The notes under the pieces are model-generated. The model saw only the letters and a program-made list of their open reading frames with translations, was not told the origin of the DNA and made no database searches. Made by a program: the position numbers and the translations under genes. Shown in pieces: positions 34,778-43,353 of a stretch of 64,000 bases of DNA (positions are counted from its first letter, which is position 1; every line of letters begins with the position of its first letter). The DNA comes from Clostridiaceae bacterium Marseille-Q3526 (lineage in GTDB: Bacteria; Bacillota; Clostridia; Lachnospirales; Lachnospiraceae): contig JAGTTS010000005.1 of assembly GCA_018223375.1 (NCBI GenBank), positions 127,001 through 191,000 of the forward strand, in the 5' to 3' direction.

Positions 34778-34835
34778 CGCGCGGGGAAAATTTTTCTTGT
34801 TCCAATTAAAGTCACCGAAAAATTTTCCCCGCGCG
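34778..34835. repeat. Conserved-loop hairpin repeat, copy D
   Basis: Perfect 19-bp inverted repeat (34778-34796 with 34817-34835), G+C-rich at the base and A/T-rich near the loop. Minus-strand loop GGTGACTTTAATTGGAACAA. It follows the permease stop by 15 nt. Confidence 0.87.
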
Positions 34836-34859
34836 ATATGCAGAAGAGGCTATGGAAGA

Positions 34860-34911
34860 AGAAAAGAAATTTTCCCTGTTTCAATTAAAGTCACTGGAAA
34901 ATTTCTTTTCT
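34860..34911. repeat. Conserved-loop hairpin repeat, copy E
   Basis: Perfect 16-bp inverted repeat (34860-34875 with 34896-34911). Minus-strand loop AGTGACTTTAATTGAAACAG, 17 of 20 identical to copy D only 24 nt away, while the stem sequence is different. Confidence 0.85.
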
Positions 34912-34992
34912 CCCTGCGGGGAGAGGATATCTGGCGGAACGAGTCGGGCTGAGCAGCAGATGATATCAGGAAAGCTCAAAACGGTTCATGGC

Positions 34993-35008
34993 GTCAGTGT
35001 ACACTGAC
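34993..35008. repeat. 16-bp perfect palindrome
   Basis: GTCAGTGTACACTGAC, a symmetric site typical of a dimeric DNA-binding protein, or the tip of a weak terminator (AGGAAA... TTTCCT lie outside it). It sits between hairpin copies E and B. Confidence 0.5.
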
Positions 35009-35047
35009 ACTAAAGATTTCCTTTTTCGAGAAAAATGTTGACAGACA

Positions 35048-35104
35048 GAAGAGGGAAAGTTTTACAGCGACTTACAGTGGAGCGCGTAAAACTTTCCCTT
35101 CTTC
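35048..35104. repeat. Conserved-loop hairpin repeat, copy B
   Basis: A 14-bp perfect stem (35052-35065 with 35086-35099), extended by a bulged GAAG/CTTC, around the plus-strand loop AGCGACTTACAGTGGAGCGC, 18 of 20 identical to copy A 29 kb away. It ends 26 nt before the stop of the convergent kinase gene. Confidence 0.85.
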
Positions 35105-35129
35105 GTTTTCAGCCCTTTTCCCTCCTTCT

Positions 35130-36533
35130 CTAAAAGCTGCTGGCTTTCGGAAGGCTGAAAATAAACTCGGTTCCCACGCCTTCTGTGCTTACCACGTCGA
35201 TATTTTCATCGTGGGCCTGGATGATTTCTTTCACAATGGCAAGTCCCAGGCCGGTTCCCTTCTTATCCTTCCCGCGGGAGGGATCGCTTTTATAGAACCG
35301 TTCCCAGATTTTTTTAATGCTGTCTTTTGGGATGCCTGCTCCGGTATCCTTCACAGAGACAAAAATTTTCTCATGCTTTTCTGACGCCTGCAGGTAGATC
35401 ACAGAGTTTTCGTAGCTGAATTTGATGGCATTGTCAATCAGGTTGTAGAGAACCTGCTGAATTTTCCCAAGATCCGCGTACACCATCTGGATGGAATCGT
35501 TGAACGTCAGATCAAAGGTAATGCCTCTGGCGCTGCAGGCCCCCTCGAAGGCCGCCGCCGTATCCTTGATCACCCGGTTGATGTCAAAGTTCGTCCTGGT
35601 GAGGAAGCCCTTGCTGTCTAAGGAGTTTAAGGTCAGCATTCCCTGAGTCAGCTTGTTGAGCCGCTCCGTCTCGGCAATGACGATATTCAAGTATTTTTCA
35701 TAGAGCTCCGGCGGGATCGTGCCGTCGATAATGGCTTCCAGATATCCCTTGATGGAGGTGAGGGGAGAGCGGAAGTCATGGGACACGTTGGCAATAAATT
35801 TGTGCTGGTATTCCTCCATTTTGTTGAGCTCCATGGCCATGTAGTTCAGAGTGTTGGCCAGATATCCCATCTCGTCCTGGGTGTGAAGGCTGATGCTGTA
35901 GGACAGGTTGCCTGCCGCGTACTCCGTGGCCGCGTAAGTGATCTTTTTCAGCGGAACGTACACGGTTTTCGTAAAAAACAGCAGGATAATCAGGGACAGC
36001 CCGAACAGGATGGCCGCCGTGATATACATAATATTTAAAATGCTGTTCTGCTCCTCTGTGATCAGCTTCATGGGAAGGTGGATCACAATGTAGCCATAGG
36101 TATTGAAATTTCCCGTAATGGGGGCTGAGACGGACAGCACGTCAGAGGAAAACTGCCCGTAATAGGTTCCGATGGAATAGGGTTTGCTGCCTCCTGCCGT
36201 GGGATCGAAGCTGTCGATGGTTTTTCCGGTCAGGCGGTTCTGGCTGTCTACCGTCACCTGGCCGTCGTGGTTGACAACCCAGATAGAAGACTGGAGGTAG
36301 GAAGCCATGGCGTCAATCTGCGGCTTTACCATGTCGGGATCCAGCCGTTTTCCCTGGTAAATATCGCTGCAGTTTTCAGCAATCAGATTGGCCTCGTCAT
36401 AGAGGGCTTCCGCCCTATGCTCCACCAGATAATCGTAGGTCATATCGGAGGAGAGAGTGGCGATGGCGGCGAAGCCCAGAAGCCCGAACAGGAGATAGCC
36501 CAGAATGAATTTGTAGTAGAGAGAGTGGATCAT
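35130..36533 (-). CDS. Two-component sensor histidine kinase
   Basis: 467 residues: TM1 (8-30), an extracellular PAS/dCache-like sensor (about residues 31-165, with SSIWVVNHDGQVTVDSQ and YGYIVIHLPM), TM2 (about 170-190), HAMP (VYVPLKKITYAATEYAAGNLSY), HisKA box ANVSHDFRSPLTSIKGYLEAI with H252, and HATPase with NLIDNAIKFS, VKDTGAGIP and GTGLGLAIVKEI. The FRSP variant of the H box and this arrangement resemble PhoR/YycG-type kinases. The gene starts 4 nt after the response regulator stop. Confidence 0.92.
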   Translation of the reverse strand: MIHSLYYKFILGYLLFGLLGFAAIATLSSDMTYDYLVEHRAEALYDEANLIAENCSDIYQGKRLDPDMVKPQIDAMASYLQSSIWVVNHDGQVTVDSQNRLTGKTIDSFDPTAGGSKPYSIGTYYGQFSSDVLSVSAPITGNFNTYGYIVIHLPMKLITEEQNSILNIMYITAAILFGLSLIILLFFTKTVYVPLKKITYAATEYAAGNLSYSISLHTQDEMGYLANTLNYMAMELNKMEEYQHKFIANVSHDFRSPLTSIKGYLEAIIDGTIPPELYEKYLNIVIAETERLNKLTQGMLTLNSLDSKGFLTRTNFDINRVIKDTAAAFEGACSARGITFDLTFNDSIQMVYADLGKIQQVLYNLIDNAIKFSYENSVIYLQASEKHEKIFVSVKDTGAGIPKDSIKKIWERFYKSDPSRGKDKKGTGLGLAIVKEIIQAHDENIDVVSTEGVGTEFIFSLPKASSF

Positions 36534-36537
36534 GGCG

Positions 36538-37251
36538 TTACCTCTTCACCTCAAACTTGTAGCCGATGCCCCAGACGGTAGTCAGAGCCCACTTTTCATG
36601 ATCCTTGATTTTTTCGCGGAGACGTTTAATGTGAACGTCCACCGTTCTGGTGTCTCCAATGTACTCATATCCCCAGATATGGTCCAGCAGCTGCTCCCTG
36701 GTAAATACCTGGTTGGGAGAGGAGGCCAGAAAATACAACAGCTCCAGCTCCTTGGGCGGCATCTCAATGGAATGGCCGTTGTAGATGACAGAGTAATTGG
36801 TCAGGTTCACAATTAAATCCGGAAATTCCACATACTGTCCCTTTTGGTCGGAACCAGCCGGTTCCGGCGTCTGGGGAGCGGCCTGGTAGCGGCGGAGCAC
36901 CGCCTTGACTCTGGCCACCAGCTCCTTGGAGTCAAAGGGCTTAATCATGTAATCGTCAGCTCCCAGCTCCAGCCCCAGCACCTTGTCGAAAATCTCTCCC
37001 TTGGCGGAGAGCATGATAATCGGAACCTGGGAGGAAGTCCTGAGCTCCCGGCAGACTTGGTAGCCGTCGATGCCAGGAAGCATCAGATCCAAGAGCACCA
37101 GATTCGGTTTAAAGACAGGGAAAACGGCCAGAGCCTCTTCCCCGTCCCCCACGATTTTCGTTTCGTAGCATTCTTTTGTCAGATACAGAGAGATAAGCTC
37201 TGCAATGTTTTCATCGTCGTCCACAATCAGTATTTTCTGTTTTTCAGCCAT
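36538..37251 (-). CDS. OmpR/PhoB-family response regulator
   Basis: 237 residues. Receiver with D55 in LVLLDLMLPGIDGYQV, MLSAKGE and KPFDSKELVARVKAVLRRY; a Pro/Gln-rich linker; and a winged helix ending TRTVDVHIKRLREKI...VWGIGYKFEVKR. First gene of the pair with the kinase. Start ATG 37251 after AAAGGAG; the frame continues upstream without a better start. It lies about 100 nt downstream of mutS2 on the same strand. Confidence 0.92.
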   Translation of the reverse strand: MAEKQKILIVDDDENIAELISLYLTKECYETKIVGDGEEALAVFPVFKPNLVLLDLMLPGIDGYQVCRELRTSSQVPIIMLSAKGEIFDKVLGLELGADDYMIKPFDSKELVARVKAVLRRYQAAPQTPEPAGSDQKGQYVEFPDLIVNLTNYSVIYNGHSIEMPPKELELLYFLASSPNQVFTREQLLDHIWGYEYIGDTRTVDVHIKRLREKIKDHEKWALTTVWGIGYKFEVKR

Positions 37252-37349
37252 GACGCTGCTACTCCTTTCCCCCTGACGCGGGACTGCGCCCTGCTGCGAA
37301 GGCAGTACAGTTCCCTGCGCTGCGCGTCTGTCTGCGCGCATTGACTTAT

Positions 37350-39797
37350 TTATTTAAATGTAACGATAGTAACGCCGGTATCTCCTTCGCCGAATTCGCC
37401 TAAATGGAATTCCTTCACGTAGTTTAAGCGTTTCAGGTGCTTGTGCACGCCGGCCCTGAGAGCGCCTGTGCCGCGCCCGTGGACTACGCGGACCTGGGGC
37501 AGGTGGGCCAGATAGGCGTCGTCCAGATATTTGTCCAGCTCCGGAACCGCCTCGTCCACTGTCAGACCGATGAGATTGATCTCAGGAGATACAGAGAAGG
37601 ACTTGGACATCTTGATTCCGCTCTGAGAGGATTTGCCCTTGCCGAAAGCCCCCGGCGTCTTGGCGCTGTTTCTTCCTGCGCCGCGGCCGCCTGCGCTTCC
37701 CGCGCTGTTATCCAGGCCTGGGCCGGAGATAGAGGACTCGTTTAAGAGGGCCAGATCCTTTATGTTAACCAGAGACCGGAGAATGCCCATCTGCACGTAC
37801 AGATCGCCCCTGGCGTTAGGCAGGGAGCTGACGGTTCCCTTTAAATTCATGGAAATGACCTTTACGCCGTCGCCGATTTTCAGGGACTTGGGGGAAATGG
37901 TCTTCTGCGGGGTCTGAGGCTTTTTGGAGGCCAGCTTTTTGTCCACATCCTTGATCTTGTTTCTCAGGCGGCTTCTCTGTTCCTCCAGCTCCTTTCCCAC
38001 GCCGGACTGGCTGGCCAGCTTGTTGATATTCCGGATTGTAGAGTCGGCGGTGTCCTTGGCGTCCTGGAGAATCTGCTGGGCCTCGGTTCTGGCCTTTTCT
38101 AAAAGGCGTTCCTTCTGATCTTGGAACCGCTCTTCCTTCTGCTCCAGCCGCTTTTTCAGATCCGCAATCTCCGCCTTGTAGGCGTTTAACTCTTCCCGCT
38201 CCTTCTCGATGGTTACCCGGCTTTCCTCCAGATTGGCCAGCAGGTCCTCAAAGGCCGCGTCCTCCTTCTCGATGTGGCGTTTGGCGTCCTCGATAATGTA
38301 GTCGGGAAGTCCCAATTTTTTGGAAATGGCAAAGGCGTTGCTCTTACCGGGGATTCCGATGAGAAGCCGGTAGGTGGGGCGCAGCGTCTCCACGCTGAAC
38401 TCGCAGCAGGCGTTCTCCACGCCAGGCTCTGTCAGGGCAAATACCTTCAGCTCGCTGTAGTGGGTGGTGGCCATGGTGCGGCACTCCATGTGGTGGAGGA
38501 AGGACAGAACAGCCACTGCCAGAGCGGCTCCCTCCGTCGGATCTGTTCCGGCTCCCAGCTCGTCAAACAGGCACAGGGAGCGGGAATCTGCCTGCCCCAG
38601 AATGGACACAATGTTCGTCATGTGGGCAGAGAAGGTACTGAGACTCTGCTCAATGCTCTGCTCGTCTCCAATGTCGGCAAATACATTGTCAAAGACAGCC
38701 AGCTCAGAGCCGTCAAAGGCCGGAATGTGGAGGCCCGCCTGTCCCATGAGAGTAAACAGGCCCACAGTTTTTAAGGATACCGTCTTGCCGCCTGTGTTGG
38801 GGCCTGTGACAATGAGAAGGTCAAAGCTGTCTCCCAGGTGGATGTTGATGGGAACCACCTTCTTCGGATCCAGCAGCGGGTGGCGGCCGTCCTTGATATT
38901 AATGTAGCGTTTATTGTTAAATTTCGGTTCTGTACAGTTGTAGTGGCGGGACAGAGCCGCCTTGGCAAAGATGAAATCCAGCTTTGCAAGGATGGCCAGA
39001 TTTTCAGTCAGCGTGTCCGTGTATGGAACCAGCTGGGAGCTTAAAGCCATGAGCACAAATTCAATTTCCCGCTTCTCCTGGATTTCCAGCTCCCGCATTT
39101 CATTGTTCAGACGGATGACCGCCATGGGTTCGATAAATACAGTGGAGCCGGTGGCAGACTGGTCGTGGACCATGCCGGGAACCTGGCTTTTGTGCTCTGC
39201 CTTGACAGGCAGACAGTAGCGGCCGTCCCGCATGGTAATGACCGCGTCCTGGAGATAGGTGCGGCTGGAGTTTAAAACAGAGTTCAGCTGGGTGTGGATG
39301 CGGTCGTTAATGATTTTCATCTGGCGGCGGACCTGTCTGAGCCCAGGGCTGGCGTCGTCGCTGACCTCGTCTTCCGAGAGAATGCACCGCTTAATTTCCG
39401 TATTGACGGGAGTCAGCGGCTCCAGCAGACGGAACATTTCGTCTAAGGAGTCGTCCGGAAGTTCAGATTCCTCCCTGCGGCCGTAGGATTTCGCCCTGGC
39501 GGACACGGTGAGCACGGAACTGACGGCCAGAAGTTCTGTAATATTTAAAGAGCTTCCAATCTCCAGACGCTTTAAGGAGTCAGTAATATCCTTTACGCCT
39601 CCGAAGGAAATGCTGCCCTTCTGGCGCACCCGCGTCACCGCGTCGGAGGTCTCCTGCTGGTTCTGCAGAATTTCCTGATAGTCGCAGGAGGGCAGAAGCT
39701 CCCGGCAGAGCCGTTTTCCCGGCTCCGTGGAGGCATATTCCGTCAGAGTGTCAATGATTTTATAGTATTCCAATGTTTTTAATGCTTTTTGATTCAT
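37350..39797 (-). CDS. mutS2: MutS2 family protein (ribosome rescue / recombination factor)
   Basis: 815 residues. An N-terminal clamp/lever region, then an ABC-type ATPase with Walker A TGPNTGGKTVSLKT, signature-like STFSAHM and Walker B LCLFDELGAGTDP. A long coiled coil (about residues 500-620, KEREELNAYKAEIADLKKRLEQKEERFQDQ) is followed by a KOW-like segment and a C-terminal Smr nuclease domain (LIGLTVDEAVPELDKYLDDA, VHGRGTGALR). In Bacillus, MutS2 acts on collided ribosomes; older work links it to suppressing recombination. Start ATG 39797 has GGAG at 7 nt; ATG 39809 is a possible alternative. Confidence 0.95.
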   Translation of the reverse strand: MNQKALKTLEYYKIIDTLTEYASTEPGKRLCRELLPSCDYQEILQNQQETSDAVTRVRQKGSISFGGVKDITDSLKRLEIGSSLNITELLAVSSVLTVSARAKSYGRREESELPDDSLDEMFRLLEPLTPVNTEIKRCILSEDEVSDDASPGLRQVRRQMKIINDRIHTQLNSVLNSSRTYLQDAVITMRDGRYCLPVKAEHKSQVPGMVHDQSATGSTVFIEPMAVIRLNNEMRELEIQEKREIEFVLMALSSQLVPYTDTLTENLAILAKLDFIFAKAALSRHYNCTEPKFNNKRYINIKDGRHPLLDPKKVVPINIHLGDSFDLLIVTGPNTGGKTVSLKTVGLFTLMGQAGLHIPAFDGSELAVFDNVFADIGDEQSIEQSLSTFSAHMTNIVSILGQADSRSLCLFDELGAGTDPTEGAALAVAVLSFLHHMECRTMATTHYSELKVFALTEPGVENACCEFSVETLRPTYRLLIGIPGKSNAFAISKKLGLPDYIIEDAKRHIEKEDAAFEDLLANLEESRVTIEKEREELNAYKAEIADLKKRLEQKEERFQDQKERLLEKARTEAQQILQDAKDTADSTIRNINKLASQSGVGKELEEQRSRLRNKIKDVDKKLASKKPQTPQKTISPKSLKIGDGVKVISMNLKGTVSSLPNARGDLYVQMGILRSLVNIKDLALLNESSISGPGLDNSAGSAGGRGAGRNSAKTPGAFGKGKSSQSGIKMSKSFSVSPEINLIGLTVDEAVPELDKYLDDAYLAHLPQVRVVHGRGTGALRAGVHKHLKRLNYVKEFHLGEFGEGDTGVTIVTFK

Positions 39798-39842
39798 AAT
39801 AATCTCCATTCCGCCGCCAAGTCGGCGGCACAAATAGGAATG

Positions 39843-40093
39843 AAAGTCTTTTTAATCCCCCACGTTACTGATAAAATAATTGTTAAAGAAGTTATACTAC
39901 AAAGCACGGTGAGGTGAGTCGTAAAGACTTTCTTCTGTTTTAGACAGCATAATAATCAGTGTGAGTTCCATCTTTCAAGCACAAATACGTGGCTCTTTTA
40001 GACCGTACAGTAAGAATTGTTTTAACTTCTCTGTTAAATGTGTGGTGGAACAGTCAATGGCTTCTTTATCTCACTTTGAAAGGAGTGTTGACC
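39843..40093 (+). other. Noncoding region upstream of the IS110 transposase, possible bridge RNA locus
   Basis: About 250 nt without a gene between mutS2 and the transposase. It contains a 9-bp inverted pair AAAGTCTTT (39844) / AAAGACTTT (39930). In IS110-group elements the noncoding left end encodes the bridge RNA, so the segment from about 39950 to 40093 is the candidate. The element boundary itself cannot be set from sequence alone. Confidence 0.35.
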
Positions 40094-41345
40094 ATGAAAG
40101 TTGTTTATCAAACTTGCTGTGGCATCGATGTTCACAAATCTTTTCTTGTTGCCACTATCATTAAAACCACTTCCGGGAGTAGACCCTTCTTACCAAAAGA
40201 AACGTTTCTCCACCTTCAACAATTCTATCCTGCAATTTAAAAATTGGCTAATTGAAAATCAATGCCGTGATGTCTGTATGGAATCTACCGGTAAATACTG
40301 GGTTCCTGTATTCAACCTTTTAGAGGACGAAATGAACGTCACCATTGCCAATCCCAAATGGGTAAAAGCAGTCAAAGGCAATAAGGATGATACGAAAGAT
40401 TCCAAGTGGATTGGGGATTTGTTTCGATTAGGTCTGGTTCAAGGCAGCTATATCCCTTGTAAACCGATCCGTATCCTGCGTGAATTTACAAGATATCGTT
40501 ACAAGCTGACTTCTTGTCGTACCAGCGAAAAGAATAGATATCAGAATGCGCTTACTGTCTGTAATGTCGCATTAGATTCGGTTGTTTCCGATATCTTTGG
40601 GAAATCAGCTACATCTGTTATTGACTGCCTGATCGAACAATCCGGCAATTCCATCAACCACGAAGAAATAGCTTCCAGACTCCTCCGTTCTCTAAAGAAG
40701 AAGTCTGACAGTGTCATTGAATCCATCGAAGGGTATCAGATGACTGATCCCCCAAAATACCGTATGCGTCTCGTCCGCGCACATCTGGATTATATCACAT
40801 CTACCATCAATGATATAGACACTATGCTTGATTCTTTGATTGCCCCTTATGAAAATGCTGTCCAGTTACTGTGTGCCATTCCGGGTGTTGACCGCAACAG
40901 TGCAATTACGGTTATCTCCGAGATTGGTACCGATATGACTCCGTTTTCTAATTCCAAGCGCCTCTGTTGTTGGGCAGGACTGACTCCCGGCAGCAATGAA
41001 TCTGCTGGTAAGAAGAAATCTGTCAGGATAACACGTGCCGGTGTCTACCTCAAACCTGCATTGGTGCAAGTCGCTCATGCAGCCGTGAAATCCGATAAGT
41101 CTCCTTACTATAAGCAGAAATATGAACGTATTATGAAGCGCCGCGGTAAAAAACGAGCCATTATTGCTATCGATCGGATGATTCTCACTGCTATCTATCA
41201 GATGTTGTCTACTGGTGAAGCGTGGAATCCGACCGATTTATATAAAACTGATATGCCTGAACCTTTGAAAGAAAAACAGAAGGAAAAGGCTATCAAACAA
41301 GCCAAGAAACTGCTCATCAGAGAAGGGATTCTTTCCGAATTGTAA
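40094..41345 (+). pseudogene. IS110-family transposase, frameshifted
   Basis: The frame from ATG 40094 encodes the RuvC-like start MKVVYQTCCGIDVHKSFLVATI with its first catalytic Asp. The rest (ESTGKYWVPVFNLLE, then the C-terminal serine-type domain LCAIPGVDRNSAITVISEIG...) lies one frame over. A single extra G in GGG at 40175-40177 explains the break, since with GG the reading becomes TTSGVDPSYQKKRFSTFNNS. The downstream frame alone lacks the first active-site residue. So the copy is dead, or depends on frameshifting, or the base is miscalled. More AT-rich than neighbours. Confidence 0.85.
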
Positions 41346-41474
41346 TTAGCTTCTTAGCTCCTCAAAATAATAATTTTTCAAAGGCTGCCATAAGACAGCT
41401 TATTTAAAGTACGCCATTTGTTGGCTGTCCTCTACTTTCTTTCACAGTAGTCACCTTATAAAAAATTAATGGGG

Positions 41475-41621
41475 GCAGCCGCTTGTTTTCCTGCTGATTA
41501 AAAAGACTCGTAAACGGGCACTTCGTGCTTATTGTCTGCTGCGCAGACAGTTTACTCGTTATCCCATCAGGTGAAAACAAATGCCTGCTTCGCAGCCGCT
41601 TGTTTTCCTGCTGATGGGATA
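41475..41621. repeat. Nested direct and inverted repeats downstream of IS110
   Basis: GCAGCCGCTTGTTTTCCTGC occurs at about 41475 and again at about 41593. Between them: GTAAAC...GTTTAC enclosing GCACTTCGTGC and a TGTCTG/CAGACA hairpin, a cloverleaf-like set. A perfect 11-bp pair TATCCCATCAG (41560-41570) / CTGATGGGATA (41611-41621) closes a second long hairpin. The rest of 41346-42048 is AT-rich and shows no convincing gene. Confidence 0.7.
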
Positions 41622-42048
41622 TATTATATCATAAAGCAATGAGACAAGTGAACAGTTATGTCTATTTGGCGGCTGCCGAAAATACCGGCTGTTTTGCAGT
41701 TAGTATAATTTCAGCCATTTTACCACACAAATACTAGAGATGCCAGCATAGTTTTTTAAGAAGGCCGTTAATGCTGAATGGAATGCTTCTATAATAAATG
41801 CGAAATGATTCGACAGGGAATATTAATAAGAAGGTCAGGCTGTTTAGACAAAATCTACAAGCTTTGCCAGGCTTTATCAAAAAAACTGCCATTCATATAT
41901 TTGCTGTTCATGCCTCTCAGGAATATATTGACTTTCCCGGAGCGGCTATAGTAAATTATTATACAGGGAATGGAGAAGGACGGATGTTTTTGTACGAAAT
42001 ATCAGTTCTTATGTTCCACTGACAACTATTGGAAACGGAGAGTCACAT

Positions 42049-43353
42049 ATGATTACTGTCAGCATTATCAGCCCAAAGGTATCTCTTCAGGCCATTAACC
42101 GTGTCATTGAGCAGAATGATTTCGGCTGTATTTTTCATAAATATGTTTATCACACTCTGGAGGAAATCCAGGATATCTATTATAAATGTAAGGATCACTG
42201 CGATATTATCTTCTGCAGCGGTGAGTTTGGCTACTATCAGCTTATGAATATCCCTAATATCGAAAAGCCCTGCGCTTTTGTATCCTATGAGACAAAACAT
42301 TTTCTGGCAATTGCCCTGGACTTTGTCCAGACTCACCCGGATATCCCGCTCAATCGGATTTACTGTGACTTTTTGATACCCAGCAATAATTATTTGGATC
42401 TGCACCGTTACCTCCGCCCTGAGTTGATGCCCCACTGCTGCACAGATCCAGTTCTTAGCTATGAAACATTATTCCACACAGCTAGGGAATTGTGGAATGA
42501 GAAGAAAATAGACATTGCTTTTGTGCGCTCAACGAATAGCCTGAAACGGTATGAGGACGAGAATATCCCATATCTTTATATTTTCCCAGATGATAATACG
42601 ATTGCCGATTCTATTCGAAGTGCAGTATCTACGGCAAAGCTTCTCCTTAGTTCTGTAGTACATAAAGCGAGTATTCTCATCCGGCTTGTCTGTCCTGATA
42701 ATCTTTTGGGTACGGAGCTGGAATATCAGAATATTACGTTTTTAAAGGCTCTGGTAGATTTTAGAAAGGAATATGGAGCCAGCTTTTCTGTTCAGACTTT
42801 TATCACTTATTTTCAAATTACCTGGGAGCTTGAGGACAGCAGCCATCTTCCTGCGCTTTTGCGCTCCCTGATCCTGTATTTGGACACCCACAGTGAAATC
42901 CCTTTTCGTTTGGGCGCAGGCCTTGCCACCTCTCTTTCCAATAGTCTGGAGCAGGCAGAGCAAGCCTTGAACGAGTCAGTCCACTATGGAAAAAATGACG
43001 GCTTTCTGATCAATGAACAGCTTCGCCTGATGGGACCTCTGTCCGTTCAGGATCCTCTCCATGTTTCGTATGACAATGAAAAAATTATGAAATTTTCCAA
43101 AGATAACGGGATCAACGAGGGCAATCTACAGAAGATTATCGGCCTTTTCCTGAAAAATCCCAGGCAGGTGCTTACCTCTTCTCTCCTGGCAGAGTGGCTC
43201 AACATCACTCCGAGAAGCTGCAACCGCATTATCCAGAAGCTCTGCCTAACTGGTCTTTTGACGCAGATACACACAGAGGGCTCTATGGAAAAAGGCCGCC
43301 CCGTTAAAACATACTGTTTTAACGAGACTGCCTGTTTTTCAACTTTTTTCTAA
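42049..43353 (+). CDS. Sensory transcriptional regulator (PrpR_N-like, degenerate GGDEF, winged helix)
   Basis: 434 residues. The N-terminal third resembles the PrpR-type sensing region (alternating strands and helices, CDIIFCSGEFGYYQL). The middle has a degenerate diguanylate-cyclase-like fold (RLGAGLATSLSNSLEQAEQALNESVHYGKNDGFLI) with no GGDEF active site. The last 80 residues form a winged helix (VLTSSLLAEWLNITPRSCNRIIQKLCLTGLL). Proteins of this shape control adjacent metabolic genes in Clostridia. Here the 3' end overlaps the convergent M20 gene by 15 nt, and the likely target is the gltS operon promoter. GGAGAG precedes the ATG. Confidence 0.72.
   Translation: MITVSIISPKVSLQAINRVIEQNDFGCIFHKYVYHTLEEIQDIYYKCKDHCDIIFCSGEFGYYQLMNIPNIEKPCAFVSYETKHFLAIALDFVQTHPDIPLNRIYCDFLIPSNNYLDLHRYLRPELMPHCCTDPVLSYETLFHTARELWNEKKIDIAFVRSTNSLKRYEDENIPYLYIFPDDNTIADSIRSAVSTAKLLLSSVVHKASILIRLVCPDNLLGTELEYQNITFLKALVDFRKEYGASFSVQTFITYFQITWELEDSSHLPALLRSLILYLDTHSEIPFRLGAGLATSLSNSLEQAEQALNESVHYGKNDGFLINEQLRLMGPLSVQDPLHVSYDNEKIMKFSKDNGINEGNLQKIIGLFLKNPRQVLTSSLLAEWLNITPRSCNRIIQKLCLTGLLTQIHTEGSMEKGRPVKTYCFNETACFSTFF

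Noticed and set aside
41798..42022. 74-codon plus-strand frame before the 42049 regulator
   Set aside because: No ribosome binding site, unusual composition and no recognisable sequence; it lies in the leader region of the regulator.
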